DNA of 64,000 nt from Neisseria zoodegmatis (GTDB taxonomy: Bacteria; Pseudomonadota; Gammaproteobacteria; Burkholderiales; Neisseriaceae), in assembly GCF_900187305.1 (NCBI RefSeq), contig NZ_LT906434.1, positions 620,001-684,000 on the forward strand. Reading direction: 5' to 3'. Each line of letters opens with the position of its first letter. Positions within the stretch are counted from its first letter, which is position 1. The notes under the pieces were generated by a model. The model ran no database searches, was not told the DNA's origin, and saw nothing but the letters and a program-made list of their open reading frames with translations. Of this stretch, positions 45,780-57,209 are shown in pieces. The translations under genes and the position numbers were made by a program.

Positions 45780-46670
45780 TTAAGTGCGTTTGGCTGCCTC
45801 GACCTGCTTGATGTTCTGCCGGTTTAACATGCCCAGCGCGATCACCACCAGCAAAGTGCCGGCGATATCCGTCCAACCCAGCGGAATATGGAAAAACAGC
45901 CGTGCCAGCAAGGTGGCGAAAATCGGGTTGAGCAGATGGAAAGCCGCCGCATGCGCCGGGCCGAGCCAACGCACCAGTTGAAACCACATCAGCATCGCCA
46001 CCACCGACACCACAATCACCTGATACCATAGCGACCACGCAAACACGCCGTTGTGCATCGCCGCCGCCCAGCCCGAAGGCGAGGCAAAAGGCAACAGAAG
46101 CAGGCCGCCGAACAGATTTTGCACGCCCGTTAAGGCCAGCAGATGATGTTTGTTGGCCACCGCGCGGTAGATGAGCGTGCCGGCGGCCAAGGCCAACATG
46201 CCCATCAGTGTCCACACGATGCCGAAGTCCCAGCCCGCTTGCGGCATTCTGGCCGACAAAACCGCATACACGCCCGCAAAACCCAGCAAAATCGCCGCCC
46301 ATTGCAGCCACGACCATTGCCGCGTGATCAGGGAAGACACAAACGCGGTAACAAAAGGCATGGTCGAAACCAGCAGCACCACCAGTTCGGGCGAGATCGT
46401 TTTCAAGCCGGTGTAAGACCAGCCCAAGTAGAGCGCGTAATTCGTCAAACCCAGCAAAAAGCCGTGCAGCCACAACGATTTGCCGCGCCAACCCAAATCC
46501 GCGCCTTTGTGCGCCAGCCACACGCACAAGGCAAACACCAATGCCGCCGCCAGCAAAAAACGCAAACTCAACATGTCTAAAGGCTCAAGCGTTTGCAGGG
46601 TGTATTTGCCCGCAATAAAGGCCGAAGCCCATAACAGGCTGAACAGCATACCGAAAAGCAGATACATCAT
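45780..46670 (-). CDS. EamA/DMT family transporter
   Basis: From MMYLLFGMLFSLLWAS the protein has 296 residues with ten predicted membrane helices in two EamA repeats (about 5-140 and 150-290). GAGAGG precedes the paired ATGs. Family members export amino acids, purines or other metabolites; the substrate is unknown. It is divergent from the ArsR-type regulator gene, which may control it. Confidence 0.9.
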   Translation of the reverse strand: MMYLLFGMLFSLLWASAFIAGKYTLQTLEPLDMLSLRFLLAAALVFALCVWLAHKGADLGWRGKSLWLHGFLLGLTNYALYLGWSYTGLKTISPELVVLLVSTMPFVTAFVSSLITRQWSWLQWAAILLGFAGVYAVLSARMPQAGWDFGIVWTLMGMLALAAGTLIYRAVANKHHLLALTGVQNLFGGLLLLPFASPSGWAAAMHNGVFAWSLWYQVIVVSVVAMLMWFQLVRWLGPAHAAAFHLLNPIFATLLARLFFHIPLGWTDIAGTLLVVIALGMLNRQNIKQVEAAKRT

Positions 46671-46776
46671 GCCCTCTCTTTCAAGACGTTGTCGTATCAC
46701 TACCTTAGCAGCGTAAACGGCCGCCATATTTCGCCCGCAAGCGAAATGAAAGGTATGCTGCGAAAGGCATAATGTA

Positions 46777-46914
46777 TATAGTTAATCCGCAGTTTAGTAA
46801 CAAAGCCGTCATACTCGGGCTTGACCCGAGTGTCTTGAGTTTCAGCAAATTTAGGCGATACTCGGGTCAAGCCCGAGTATGACGAGTGTACTGTTTTTAA
46901 GTTGATTGACCGTA
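46777..46914. repeat. Possible decayed Correia-type ends around the palindromic repeat
   Basis: TATAGTTAATCC at the left and a sequence complementary to TACGGTCAATCAACTTAA at the right resemble the ends of Correia element 2. The inside holds the 78-bp palindromic repeat rather than a Correia core. Confidence 0.35.
46807..46884. repeat. 78-bp palindromic repeat, copy 2
   Basis: Its arms CGTCATACTCGGGCTTGACC and the exact complement match copy 1 at 41478. It lies between the divergent EamA and ArsR genes. Confidence 0.8.
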
Positions 46915-46945
46915 TTGTTGCCCCGCCATTGTAAGGAACCGCATC

Positions 46946-47608
46946 ATGTCGTTAGCCCACCATTTCGCCCACACCGCCCATTTGATCGGCCACCCCAGCC
47001 GCGCGCTGATGCTGGACGCCCTGTTGGGACGCGACCGCCTGAACGTAACCGAATTGGCAGAAATCGCCGGCATTACCGTTCAGACGGCCAGCGTGCATTT
47101 AGACAAACTCCGTCGCGGCGGTTTGGTGGAAATGGAAGCAGAGGGCAAAAACCGCCTCTACCGCATCGGCAGCCCGCGCGTGATGGACATCTTGCAGAAA
47201 CTCGCCTTGCTCGCCGACAAAGGCAAAAGCCGTGTCGAGCAGCCGCACCAAAAACTGCGCATCTGCTACGGGCACATGGCGGGCGAAATGGCGGTAAGCA
47301 TCAGCCAAAGCTTGTGCGAAGCCGGTTTGGTGATATTGGACGGCGCCAACGAACATTACGAAGTAACCCCCGCAGGCATGGCATGGCTGGATACGCTCGA
47401 GATCAACGCCGCCAACTACCCGCCGCACACCCATGCCTGCTTGGATTGGACGGAAAAAACCTACCACATCGCAGGCTGGTTGGGGCACGAAATGATGGCC
47501 GCCTTTGCCGTGCGCGGCTATATCGAACAGCCCGCTCACGAAGTGCGCGCGTTAAGGCTGACGGAAAGCGGCAAGTTGTATTTGGCGAAACTGCGGGAGC
47601 GGGTTTGA
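46946..47608 (+). CDS. ArsR-type winged-helix transcriptional regulator
   Basis: A 220-residue protein. The first ~85 residues are an ArsR-like winged helix: HPSRALMLDALLG, LNVTELAEIAGITVQTASVHLDKL and GLVEMEAEGKNRLYRIG. No cysteine metal box is seen in helix 3 (TELAEIAGI). The longer C-terminal part (EWEV-less, with HACLDWTEKTYHIAGWLG) is as in YxaD-like regulators of transporters. It probably represses the divergent EamA gene; this is inference from position. Confidence 0.85.
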   Translation: MSLAHHFAHTAHLIGHPSRALMLDALLGRDRLNVTELAEIAGITVQTASVHLDKLRRGGLVEMEAEGKNRLYRIGSPRVMDILQKLALLADKGKSRVEQPHQKLRICYGHMAGEMAVSISQSLCEAGLVILDGANEHYEVTPAGMAWLDTLEINAANYPPHTHACLDWTEKTYHIAGWLGHEMMAAFAVRGYIEQPAHEVRALRLTESGKLYLAKLRERV

Positions 47609-47648
47609 TGGGAAATAGCAGGTGGATAAAGCAGTTGCTTTATATATC

Positions 47649-47684
47649 AAGAGGCCGTCTGAAAATGTTTTCAGACGGCCTCTT
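47649..47684 (+). terminator. Inverted DUS terminator behind the ArsR-type gene
   Basis: AAGAGGCCGTCTGAAAA (47649-47665) and its complement (47668-47684) form a 17-bp stem. Confidence 0.75.
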
Positions 47685-47779
47685 GTCATGTTCGATAAAA
47701 GCGGCCATGCAGTGCCGCCAGTACAAATAATTATTTTCAAAGGCTTAGTTTCGATTTTCCCCGCCGCCCTGACCGCTTG

Positions 47780-47788
47780 TGCTATGAT
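47780..47788 (+). promoter_or_regulatory. speA: Candidate extended -10 for speA
   Basis: TGCTATGAT fits the extended -10 form 40 bases before the start; no clear -35. Confidence 0.35.
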
Positions 47789-47827
47789 GCACGCCGTTTA
47801 TCAACCCTGTTTTTGAGGACACAGAAT

Positions 47828-49735
47828 ATGTCTTGGTCGGCAGCAGACAGCGCGTCGCTTTACGGTATCCGCCATTGGGGCGACGGTTATTTTTCGGTGG
47901 GCGAAAACGGTCATGTGATGGTCAAACCTAACAACAACAGCGACACCGAAGTCGATTTATACGGCTTGGTGGCGCAGCTCAACGAGCGCGGGCAGGATTT
48001 GCCGATGCTGTTTCGCTTTCCCGATATTCTGCAAGACCGTGTGGCGCGGCTGTGTACGGCGTTTAACCGTTCCATCCGTAAAAACGAGTATCAGGGCAAA
48101 TATACGGCGATTTATCCGATTAAGGTCAACCAGCAGGAATCGGTGGTGAAAAACATCATCGTGCCGAAAAACGATCAGGTGTCGATCGGTTTGGAGGCCG
48201 GTTCCAAACCGGAATTGATGATTGTGCTGGCGTTTGCGCCCAAGGGTGGCACGATTGTGTGCAACGGTTATAAAGACCGCGATTTCATCCGCCTTGCGCT
48301 CATCGGCCAGCGGCTCGGTCATGAAGTGTTTATCGTGATTGAAAAAGAGTCGGAAGTGGATTTGGTGATTCAGGAATCGAAAAATCTGGGCATCAAAGCC
48401 AATATCGGCCTGCGCGTGCGTTTGTCGTCGCTCTCGTCGAGCAAATGGGCCGACACGGGCGGTGAAAAAGGCAAATTCGGCCTTTCTGCCGCGCAACTGA
48501 TTTCGGCGGTGGAAAAACTCACGGCGGCAGGTTTGGCCGACAATGTGAAGCTGATGCACTTCCATATGGGTTCGCAAATTTCCAATATTGCCGATTACCG
48601 CATGGGCTTTAAAGAAGCGGTGCGTTATTTTGCCGAACTGCGCGGGCTGGGGCTGCCGATTGAGTATGTGGACGTGGGCGGCGGTTTGGGTGTGGACTAC
48701 GACGGCACGCACTCGCGCAATGCCAGCTCCATCAACTACGATATGGGCGAATATTCGCATGTGATTGTGTCGATGCTGGCCGAATATTGCAACGAACACA
48801 ATATGCCGCATCCGCATATTTTCTCCGAATCCGGCCGCGCGATGACGGCGCATCATGCGGTGCTGGTGATGAATGTAACCGATGTGGAACGGCTGCCCGA
48901 GCAAGTGCCGGAAATTGCCGATCCGGATAACTTGTCGTTTGCCACCAAAAAGCTGATTACGCTGCTGGATACCAACGACAGCGAAATGGTAACCGAAACC
49001 TATTACCGCGTCGGCCATTATCTCACCGAAGTCACCGAGCAATATCTCGAAGGCAAAGTGCCGCTGAAAGAAAAAGCCTTGGCCGAGCAGCTTCATGCCG
49101 TGTTGTGCCGCCGTTTGAAAAACCAGCTTCAGGCGGGCAGACGTTCGCAACGGCAGGTGTACGACGACCTTACCGATAAGCTGGCCGACAAATATTTCTG
49201 CAATTTCAGCGTGTTCCAAAGCCTGCCCGACACATGGGCCATCGGCCAAGTGCTGCCGATTATGCCGCTGCACCGCTTGAACGAACGCCCCACGCGCCGC
49301 GCCGTGCTGCAAGACTTAACCTGCGATTCAGACGGCAAAATCAGCCAATATGTCGATCAGCAAAGCATCGAATCGAGCATGAGCGTGCATGATTTGAAAC
49401 ACGGCGAGCCGTATGTTTTAGGCGTGTTTATGGTGGGGGCGTATCAGGAAATTCTCGGCGATATGCACAACCTTTTCGGCGATACCGATTCGGTAAACGT
49501 GTATGTGCGCGACAACGGCAATATAGAATTCGGCGGCATGGAAGAGCATGACACCATTGAAGACATGCTCCACTATGTGCATCTTTCCACCGGCGAAGTG
49601 ATTAACCGTTTTGAAGAAAAAACCCGCTGGGCGCAGCTTAAATCGACCGAGCGCAAACTGTTTACCGCCGAATTTATGCACGCGCTCAAGCAAAGCAGCT
49701 ATTTGAGTACCGATCCGGAAGATGCAGAAGACTGA
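47828..49735 (+). CDS. speA: Biosynthetic arginine decarboxylase
   Basis: From [22 protein letters not shown] the protein has 635 residues. It is a fold-III PLP enzyme: Lys99 in IYPIKVNQQ binds PLP, and [11 protein letters not shown] and the [10 protein letters not shown] turn follow. It converts arginine to agmatine for putrescine synthesis. GAGGA precedes the ATG. Agmatinase (speB) or agmatine deiminase is not adjacent. Confidence 0.96.
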   Translation: MSWSAADSASLYGIRHWGDGYFSVGENGHVMVKPNNNSDTEVDLYGLVAQLNERGQDLPMLFRFPDILQDRVARLCTAFNRSIRKNEYQGKYTAIYPIKVNQQESVVKNIIVPKNDQVSIGLEAGSKPELMIVLAFAPKGGTIVCNGYKDRDFIRLALIGQRLGHEVFIVIEKESEVDLVIQESKNLGIKANIGLRVRLSSLSSSKWADTGGEKGKFGLSAAQLISAVEKLTAAGLADNVKLMHFHMGSQISNIADYRMGFKEAVRYFAELRGLGLPIEYVDVGGGLGVDYDGTHSRNASSINYDMGEYSHVIVSMLAEYCNEHNMPHPHIFSESGRAMTAHHAVLVMNVTDVERLPEQVPEIADPDNLSFATKKLITLLDTNDSEMVTETYYRVGHYLTEVTEQYLEGKVPLKEKALAEQLHAVLCRRLKNQLQAGRRSQRQVYDDLTDKLADKYFCNFSVFQSLPDTWAIGQVLPIMPLHRLNERPTRRAVLQDLTCDSDGKISQYVDQQSIESSMSVHDLKHGEPYVLGVFMVGAYQEILGDMHNLFGDTDSVNVYVRDNGNIEFGGMEEHDTIEDMLHYVHLSTGEVINRFEEKTRWAQLKSTERKLFTAEFMHALKQSSYLSTDPEDAED

Positions 49736-49824
49736 TAAGCAAAGGTCTCGAGCCGTCTGAAACAGGCCGTCTGAAACATGATATAGTGCACGCGCTTTAT
49801 CATTTTCAGACGGCCTGTTACATC

Positions 49825-51420
49825 ATGGACACATCTACGCTTTACCTTATCCTCACCGCCCTTGCCGCCGCCTTTCTCGGCATCCTCATCACTTGGCTGA
49901 TCCTGCGCAACAAACATCAGGCCGAGCAAAACCGCTTGAACAGCCAGCTTGCCGAACGCACCCAGCAATACCAATTCGCCGCGCAAGAGCAGGCCGAGGC
50001 GGAAAACGCGCTTGATGCCCTGCAACAGCAGTTTCAGACGGCCCAAACCGCCCTTGCCGCCGCCGAAACCCGCAGCAGCCAGATCGAGCCGCTGCAAAAA
50101 GAGCTGGCGCAAAGCCGCCGCCACGCGCAGGATTTACAGGCTGAAGTGCAGGAAATCCACAGCCGCTTTGCCGCCGCCAAACAGCACATCGAAGGCTTGC
50201 AGGCGCGTGAAAGCGAATTAGGCCGTCTGAAAGAAGATTATGCTCAATTGCAGCAAACCGTGGCCGATTTGAAAGTGCGCAACGAAAGGCTGCATACCCA
50301 AATCGAGCAGGAACGCCTTGCCTCGGAAGAAAAACTCGCTCTGCTGGCCGAAGCACGCCAAAGCTTAACCGACCAATTCCAAAATCTCGCCAACAACATT
50401 CTCGAAGAAAAAACCAAACGCTTTACCGAACACAACACCGAAAACATCAACCGCCTGCTCACCCCGCTCAACGAGCGCATGGGCAAATTCAGCGAGCTGG
50501 TGCAAAGCACTTACGAAAAAGAAGCCAAAGAGCGGCTCACGCTTGAGAACGAACTCAAACGCCTGCAAACCCTCAACACCCAGCTTCACACCGATGCCAA
50601 AGCCCTCACCGATGCGCTCACCGGCGTGCAAAACAAAACGCAGGGCAACTGGGGAGAGATGATTCTGGAAACCGTGCTCGAAAATTCAGGCTTGGTGAAA
50701 GGGCGAGAATATATTGTTCAAGCGGCCTCCGTGCGCCACGAAGAAGACGGCAGCACCCGCCGCCTGCAACCCGACGTGCTGGTCAACCTGCCCGACAACA
50801 AGCAAATCATCATAGACAGCAAAGTATCGCTCACTGCCTATGTGCGCTACACGCAGGCGCAAACGCCCGAAGAGGCCGAACGCGCACTCGCCGCCCACGC
50901 CGCCAGCGTCCGCAACCACATCAAGAGCCTGTCGCTCAAGCAATACAGCCATATCGAAGGCGTAAACACGCTTGATTTCGTATTTATGTTCATCCCCGTC
51001 GAACCCGCCTACCTGTTGGCTTTGCAGCACGACGACAACCTGTTTCAAGAGTGCTTCGACAAACGCATCATGCCCGTCGGCCCCAGCACGCTGCTGGCGA
51101 CGCTGCGCACGGTGGCGAATATTTGGCGCAACGAGCAGCAAAACCAAAACGCCATCGCCATCGCCGAAGAAGGCGGCAAGCTGTACGACAAATTCGTCGG
51201 CTTCGTAACCACGCTGGAAAGCGTCGGCAAAAACATCGAGCAGGCGCAAAGCCAGTATCAAGCCGCGTTCAAACAGCTTTCCGAAGGCCGCGGCAATTTG
51301 GTGAACCGCGCCGAGAAACTGCGCAAACTGGGCGTGAAAGCCTCCAAGCAGCTTGAAAAAAATCTGGCGGAAAAAGCCGACAGCGGAGCATTGGAATTAC
51401 CTGAAGGCAACGGGGAATAA
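49825..51420 (+). CDS. rmuC: DNA recombination protein RmuC
   Basis: The 531-residue protein has an N-terminal membrane helix (about 5-26), a long coiled coil (about 30-200) and the RmuC nuclease-like domain (about 245-460: GNWGEMILETVLENSGL, IIIDSKVSLTAYVRY, EPAYLLAL). RmuC limits rearrangements at short inverted repeats. No ribosome site is visible; a DUS ends 8 bases before the ATG. Two DUS cores inside encode FQTA and GRLK. Confidence 0.93.
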   Translation: MDTSTLYLILTALAAAFLGILITWLILRNKHQAEQNRLNSQLAERTQQYQFAAQEQAEAENALDALQQQFQTAQTALAAAETRSSQIEPLQKELAQSRRHAQDLQAEVQEIHSRFAAAKQHIEGLQARESELGRLKEDYAQLQQTVADLKVRNERLHTQIEQERLASEEKLALLAEARQSLTDQFQNLANNILEEKTKRFTEHNTENINRLLTPLNERMGKFSELVQSTYEKEAKERLTLENELKRLQTLNTQLHTDAKALTDALTGVQNKTQGNWGEMILETVLENSGLVKGREYIVQAASVRHEEDGSTRRLQPDVLVNLPDNKQIIIDSKVSLTAYVRYTQAQTPEEAERALAAHAASVRNHIKSLSLKQYSHIEGVNTLDFVFMFIPVEPAYLLALQHDDNLFQECFDKRIMPVGPSTLLATLRTVANIWRNEQQNQNAIAIAEEGGKLYDKFVGFVTTLESVGKNIEQAQSQYQAAFKQLSEGRGNLVNRAEKLRKLGVKASKQLEKNLAEKADSGALELPEGNGE

Positions 51421-51599
51421 AGGTTAAGAAGATACTTTGGCGAAATTCAGATAACAGCTTGAGGCCGTCTGAAAGCGATCTTGCGGGTTTCGCTCAAGTG
51501 AATGTAGAGAGCTTCGCCAAAACGAGCTTTGTGGGTTTTGCAAAGGTTTCAGATTGTCTATCCCGCCCGCAGATGGTTTTGGAATCAGCATGAAACAGA

Positions 51600-51631
51600 A
51601 ACAGCCGCCTGTGCGAATACAGGCGGCTGTT
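51600..51631 (-). terminator. Rho-independent terminator behind the lipoprotein gene
   Basis: AACAGCCGCCTGT (51600-51612) pairs with 51619-51631, followed on the minus strand by TTCTGTTTC. Confidence 0.7.
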
Positions 51632-51661
51632 GTGTTATCGGTTTCGCTGGCGGGCAGTGCT

Positions 51662-52483
51662 TCAGTTGGCAGTTTCCGAGTTTTCGTCGGTGGTTTCCAT
51701 CGGCTGGCGGTCGTAAGCTTGGCGCTCGATATCGACAATGGTGTTTTCCAATGAACGGAATGCTTCGCTGTCGGGCTTTTTATCGCCTGTCGAAGTGCCG
51801 TCTTCCAGCCAGTATTCCTCTTTGCTGTCTTGGCCTTCTTCATAGTCCACCGTAGTGAGGCCGTAATAAGCCTGTTTGCCGTTGGGGTACCATAATTTTC
51901 TGCTGGATTCGGTGCCGGTGCTTTTTCTGGTTACCAGCCATTCGTCTATCTTTTTGCCGTTGAGGTACAGCGCTTCTTTTTCGGTGTTTTCGGTGAAATG
52001 CTGCTCGGCGCACAGTTCGCCGTTTTTGCAAAAATCGATGCGGCTGTAACGGCTGTCGGAGATCACATATTGAACGCTGGAGAGCTTGCCTTGATCGTTA
52101 TAGATAGACAAATGACCGCGCGCGTGTGCGGAATCCGGATAGTTGGCATTGGTTACATAAAATAAATCGGTTTGCTTGCGGCCGTCGGCAAAAAAGTCTT
52201 GCGCCAAATAAAGGCCGTTGCTTTGCAGGCCGTAAGATTTGCGGAAATAGCCCTTATCTACCGGGGTTTCGCTGAGGTCGAAATTTTCATCAAAATAAAT
52301 GATTTCTTTCACGCTTTGGCCTTTTGCAGCCTGTTGCAGGTGGGCGGTGCGTTTCAGGAACTCGGCTTCCGTCTGCGGCAGGGAAACGGTGTGGTTTGTC
52401 GCAAATACGTCATTGTTGGTCGGAATGGTTTGGCAGGCGCCGAGTGCCAGGGCAGCCAAAACCGGCAGCAGAATTTTTTTCAT
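51662..52483 (-). CDS. Lipoprotein with YwqK/MORN-like repeats
   Basis: From MKKILLPVLAALALGAC (lipobox, Cys17) the protein has 273 residues; AAGGAA precedes the ATG. After a variable segment come short beta repeats of the kind ...YFDENF..., SIYNDQGKL, LYLNGKKI and LWYPNGKQAYYG, resembling YwqK-type MORN repeats. The C-terminal 50 residues are acidic. It is probably a surface or periplasmic lipoprotein; function unknown. Confidence 0.78.
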   Translation of the reverse strand: MKKILLPVLAALALGACQTIPTNNDVFATNHTVSLPQTEAEFLKRTAHLQQAAKGQSVKEIIYFDENFDLSETPVDKGYFRKSYGLQSNGLYLAQDFFADGRKQTDLFYVTNANYPDSAHARGHLSIYNDQGKLSSVQYVISDSRYSRIDFCKNGELCAEQHFTENTEKEALYLNGKKIDEWLVTRKSTGTESSRKLWYPNGKQAYYGLTTVDYEEGQDSKEEYWLEDGTSTGDKKPDSEAFRSLENTIVDIERQAYDRQPMETTDENSETAN

Positions 52484-52558
52484 ATCAGTATTCCTTTGTT
52501 CAGCGGGTTTGTTGGTGATAAACAGGGCAACCTTATTTTGAGCCGTGGCAGGCAGGCC

Positions 52559-52701
52559 GAGACCTTTGCAAAGCTCCCATCTGCGGCGCATTTCTGCCTT
52601 GTGCGCTGCTCGATCGTTTGCCTATCTATATGATATGTCTGCACTCGCTGTGCTGCTACGCCTTGAACTGCATCCACATCTGAGGGTTTTGTAAAAGTCT
52701 C
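52559..52701 (+). mobile_element. 143-bp MITE, copy D
   Basis: The ends are GAGACCTTTGCAAAGC and GGGTTTTGTAAAAGTCTC. The left flank is AGGCC and the right flank TGGCC running into GTCTGAA, so it is in a DUS with one change in the duplicated base. Confidence 0.78.
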
Positions 52702-52935
52702 TGGCCGTCTGAATGGTGCGGCAGGATAAGGTTTTGGCCGGTTTGATTATTGCGGTGGAATATTATCGGTCTTTGCAAAGCGGTGCAGGCGGAATGATTT
52801 ATGCGGATGAAAATCGGGAAGAACGTATATAAATCATGCTGCGAACAGCGGCTTTTCCGCTGGTTTCGGTCGTGCGGAAAATGCGGCAGCGGGCAGCGAA
52901 GTAACCGTTTTCCAAGCTGTTTTTCACGATAAGAA

Positions 52936-52944
52936 TGTTATAAT
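52936..52944 (+). promoter_or_regulatory. Candidate extended -10 promoter for the methyltransferase gene
   Basis: TGTTATAAT matches the extended -10 consensus exactly; no good -35. The transcript would have a leader of about 130 bases containing a DUS pair. Confidence 0.45.
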
Positions 52945-53082
52945 CACCGCGCTAAACCTGTTTATAAGGTTTGAGGCCGTCTGAAATGTTTAGCGAAACC
53001 CGCAAGCTCGTTTTCAGACGGCCTCAATGCGGCAATTCCTTGCCATTGGATACCACTTTATACTTATCTTATCTGACACATT

Positions 53083-54171
53083 ATGAAATTATTTCCTGCT
53101 TTAGAAAAACGATATTCCACCGAGCAGCTTTCCGCCGGTGATGCACAGCGTTTGGCACAAGAGATTGCCTTTGCTCCGGTTGTGTTCCAAGTGTCGCGCC
53201 TGATGGTGAAATTCGGCATTTTAGACCGCCTCAACGACAAGCAGGACGGCATGACGCTCGACGAAATTGCCGAAAGTGCCGGTTTGAGCCGTTATGCGGC
53301 GCAGGTGTTGCTGGAGTCTTCGCTGACCATCGGCACGGTGCTGACTCAAGATGACCGTTATCTTATTTCTAAAGCGGGCTGGTTTTTAATCAAAGACCCG
53401 ATGGCACGCGTGAACATGGATTTTGTGCACGAGGTTTGCTATCAAGGTTTGTTTGATTTGGAAGCCACTTTGCTCAACGGCAAGCCCGAAGGTTTGAAAG
53501 TGTTCGGCAGCTGGCCGACGATTTACGAAGGTTTGTCGCAACTGCCTGCTATCACACAGGAAAAATGGTTTGCGTTTGACCATTATTATTCGGATAGCTC
53601 GTTTGCCGAAGCGCTGGCGATTGTGTTTGCCCGCCCGGTGAAAAAGCTGCTGGATGTCGGCGGCAATACCGGCCGCTGGGCGGTGCAGTGTGTGGGCTAT
53701 GATCAGGACGTGGAAGTGACGATTATGGACTTGCCCCAGCAAATCGGCTTGATGCGCAAAGCGGTGGCCGGCAAGTTGGGCGAAGAGCGTATTCACGGCC
53801 ATCCCGCCAATCTGTTGGACCCCGAAGTGCCGTTCCCCACGGGTTTTGACGCCATTTGGATGAGCCAGTTTCTCGATTGCTTCTCCGAGGAAGAGGTAAC
53901 CAGCATCCTGAGCCGCGCCGCGCGTTCTATGGGTGACGATACCGACCTCTATATCATGGAGCCGTTTTGGGACAGGCAGAAATATGAAACCGCGGCATAC
54001 TGCCTGACGCAAACCAGCATTTACTTCACCGCCATGGCCAACGGCAACAGCAAAATCTACCATTCCGAAGATATGATCCGCTGTGTGGAAAACGCCGGAT
54101 TGCAGGTGGTGGAAATACACGACAAATTAGGCCGCGGACACAGCATCTTGCGTTGCCGCAAAAAAGCGTAA
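53083..54171 (+). CDS. SAM-dependent O-methyltransferase-like protein
   Basis: A 362-residue protein with an N-terminal winged-helix dimerisation domain (about 25-115) and a class I methyltransferase domain. LLDVGGNTGRWA (189-200) is the SAM-binding loop, followed by MDLPQQIGL and FDAIWMSQFLDCFSEEE. The layout resembles the O-methyltransferase family 2 that modifies small molecules. Substrate unknown. The gene is bracketed by MITE copies D and E in the same orientation. Confidence 0.82.
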   Translation: MKLFPALEKRYSTEQLSAGDAQRLAQEIAFAPVVFQVSRLMVKFGILDRLNDKQDGMTLDEIAESAGLSRYAAQVLLESSLTIGTVLTQDDRYLISKAGWFLIKDPMARVNMDFVHEVCYQGLFDLEATLLNGKPEGLKVFGSWPTIYEGLSQLPAITQEKWFAFDHYYSDSSFAEALAIVFARPVKKLLDVGGNTGRWAVQCVGYDQDVEVTIMDLPQQIGLMRKAVAGKLGEERIHGHPANLLDPEVPFPTGFDAIWMSQFLDCFSEEEVTSILSRAARSMGDDTDLYIMEPFWDRQKYETAAYCLTQTSIYFTAMANGNSKIYHSEDMIRCVENAGLQVVEIHDKLGRGHSILRCRKKA

Positions 54172-54198
54172 GGGATAACGCGGCAGTGCCGTTTGATC

Positions 54199-54234
54199 AT
54201 CCGCATAGACAAAATATAGCAAGTCTATGCGGAT
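54199..54234 (+). terminator. Hairpin behind the methyltransferase gene
   Basis: ATCCGCATAGAC (54199-54210) pairs with GTCTATGCGGAT (54223-54234), followed by AAAATTTATT. Confidence 0.55.
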
Positions 54235-54262
54235 AAAATTTATTCATACCATGCGAAAGGCC

Positions 54263-54404
54263 GAGACCTTTGTAAACCCCCCATCTGCGGCGCATTTCTG
54301 CGTTGTGCGCTGCTCGCTCGTTTGCCTATCGTGTGATATGTCTGCACTCGCTGCGCTGCTACGCCTTGAACTGCATCCACATCTGAGGGTTTTACAAAGG
54401 TCTC
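54263..54404 (+). mobile_element. MITE, copy E
   Basis: A 142-bp copy with ends GAGACCTTTGTAAACC and GGGTTTTACAAAGGTCTC. Exact AGGCC repeats flank it (54258-54262, 54405-54409); the right one continues into a full DUS. Confidence 0.8.
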
Positions 54405-54434
54405 AGGCCGTCTGAAAATATTTTCAGACGGCCT
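54405..54434 (-). terminator. Inverted DUS terminator behind gdhA
   Basis: AGGCCGTCTGAAAAT and its exact complement form a palindrome 31 bases past the gdhA stop. Its left half is the DUS interrupted by MITE copy E. Confidence 0.7.
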
Positions 54435-54464
54435 TTAATCTTTACAGCAATAATCGGCTAAACC

Positions 54465-56287
<1,823 letters not shown>

Positions 56288-57082
56288 ATGAAAGCCTATC
56301 AAGACCTCATGCGCCATGTTTTGGAACACGGCACCGATAAATCCGACCGCACCGGCATCGGCACGCGCTCCATATTCGGTTATCAAATGCGTTTTGATTT
56401 AAGCCAAGGCTTTCCGCTGCTAACCACGAAAAAACTGCATCTGCGCTCGATTATTCACGAGCTTTTGTGGTTCTTAAAAGGCGATACCAATATCAAGTAT
56501 CTGAAAGACAATAACGTTTCCATTTGGGACGAATGGGCGGACGAAAACGGCGATTTAGGCCCGGTGTACGGCTACCAATGGCGTTCTTGGCCTGCACCCG
56601 ACGGCAGACATATCGACCAAATCGCCAATGTGGTGCGCCAAATCAAAACCAACCCCGACAGCCGCCGCCTGATTGTGTCGGCATGGAACCCCGCGCTGGT
56701 GGACGATATGGCTTTGCCTCCGTGTCATGCGCTGTTTCAATTTTATGTGGCCGACGGCAAACTGTCGTGCCAGCTGTATCAGCGCAGCGCCGACATCTTC
56801 TTGGGCGTGCCGTTCAACATCGCCAGCTACGCCTTGCTGACCATGATGATGGCTCAAGTGTGCGGTTTGGAAGCAGGAGAGTTTATCCATTCGTTCGGCG
56901 ATGCCCATTTGTACAGCAACCATTTTGAGCAAGCCGAGTTGCAACTGACCCGCGACCCGCGCCCGTTGCCGCAGATGAAGCTGAATCCCGAAGTGAAAGA
57001 TTTGTTTGACTTTAAATTTGAAGACTTCGAGCTGGTGGATTACGACCCGCATCCGCATATCAAAGCTGCCGTGGCAGTTTAG
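56288..57082 (+). CDS. thyA: Thymidylate synthase
   Basis: The 264-residue protein has the same length as E. coli ThyA. Catalytic Cys146 lies in [13 protein letters not shown], and [10 protein letters not shown] and [20 protein letters not shown] are the other signatures. It methylates dUMP to dTMP with methylene-tetrahydrofolate. AAGGAATCCC precedes the ATG. Confidence 0.98.
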   Translation: MKAYQDLMRHVLEHGTDKSDRTGIGTRSIFGYQMRFDLSQGFPLLTTKKLHLRSIIHELLWFLKGDTNIKYLKDNNVSIWDEWADENGDLGPVYGYQWRSWPAPDGRHIDQIANVVRQIKTNPDSRRLIVSAWNPALVDDMALPPCHALFQFYVADGKLSCQLYQRSADIFLGVPFNIASYALLTMMMAQVCGLEAGEFIHSFGDAHLYSNHFEQAELQLTRDPRPLPQMKLNPEVKDLFDFKFEDFELVDYDPHPHIKAAVAV

Positions 57083-57104
57083 CCTTATCTGTATTGATTC
57101 ATGT

Positions 57105-57158
57105 AATGAGGCCGTCTGAAAGCGAATGTAGTGAGTTTTGCTTTCAGACGGCCTCATT
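57105..57158 (+). terminator. Inverted DUS terminator behind thyA
   Basis: AATGAGGCCGTCTGAAAGC (57105-57123) pairs with its complement at 57140-57158, a 19-bp stem. Confidence 0.75.
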
Positions 57159-57209
57159 GCTTTTTAAGTATGCAGATAGGTTTTGTCGAAGCAGTCCGTT
57201 CAATCAAGC

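Larger units (their letters stand above)
52484..53082. other. 599-base region ahead of the methyltransferase gene
   Basis: It holds MITE copy D (52559-52701), an adjoining DUS, about 230 bases without recognisable features, an extended -10 (52936-52944), then a DUS pair around the short repeat GCGAAACCCGCAAGCTCG (52975-53025). No gene was seen. Confidence 0.6.

Noticed and set aside
52480..52677. Small open frames with the recurring sequence MDAVQGVAAQRVQTY, also at 9784, 2011, 22587
   Set aside because: They are the reverse strand of the MITE copies. The repetition reflects the repeat, and no ribosome site or conserved start is present.
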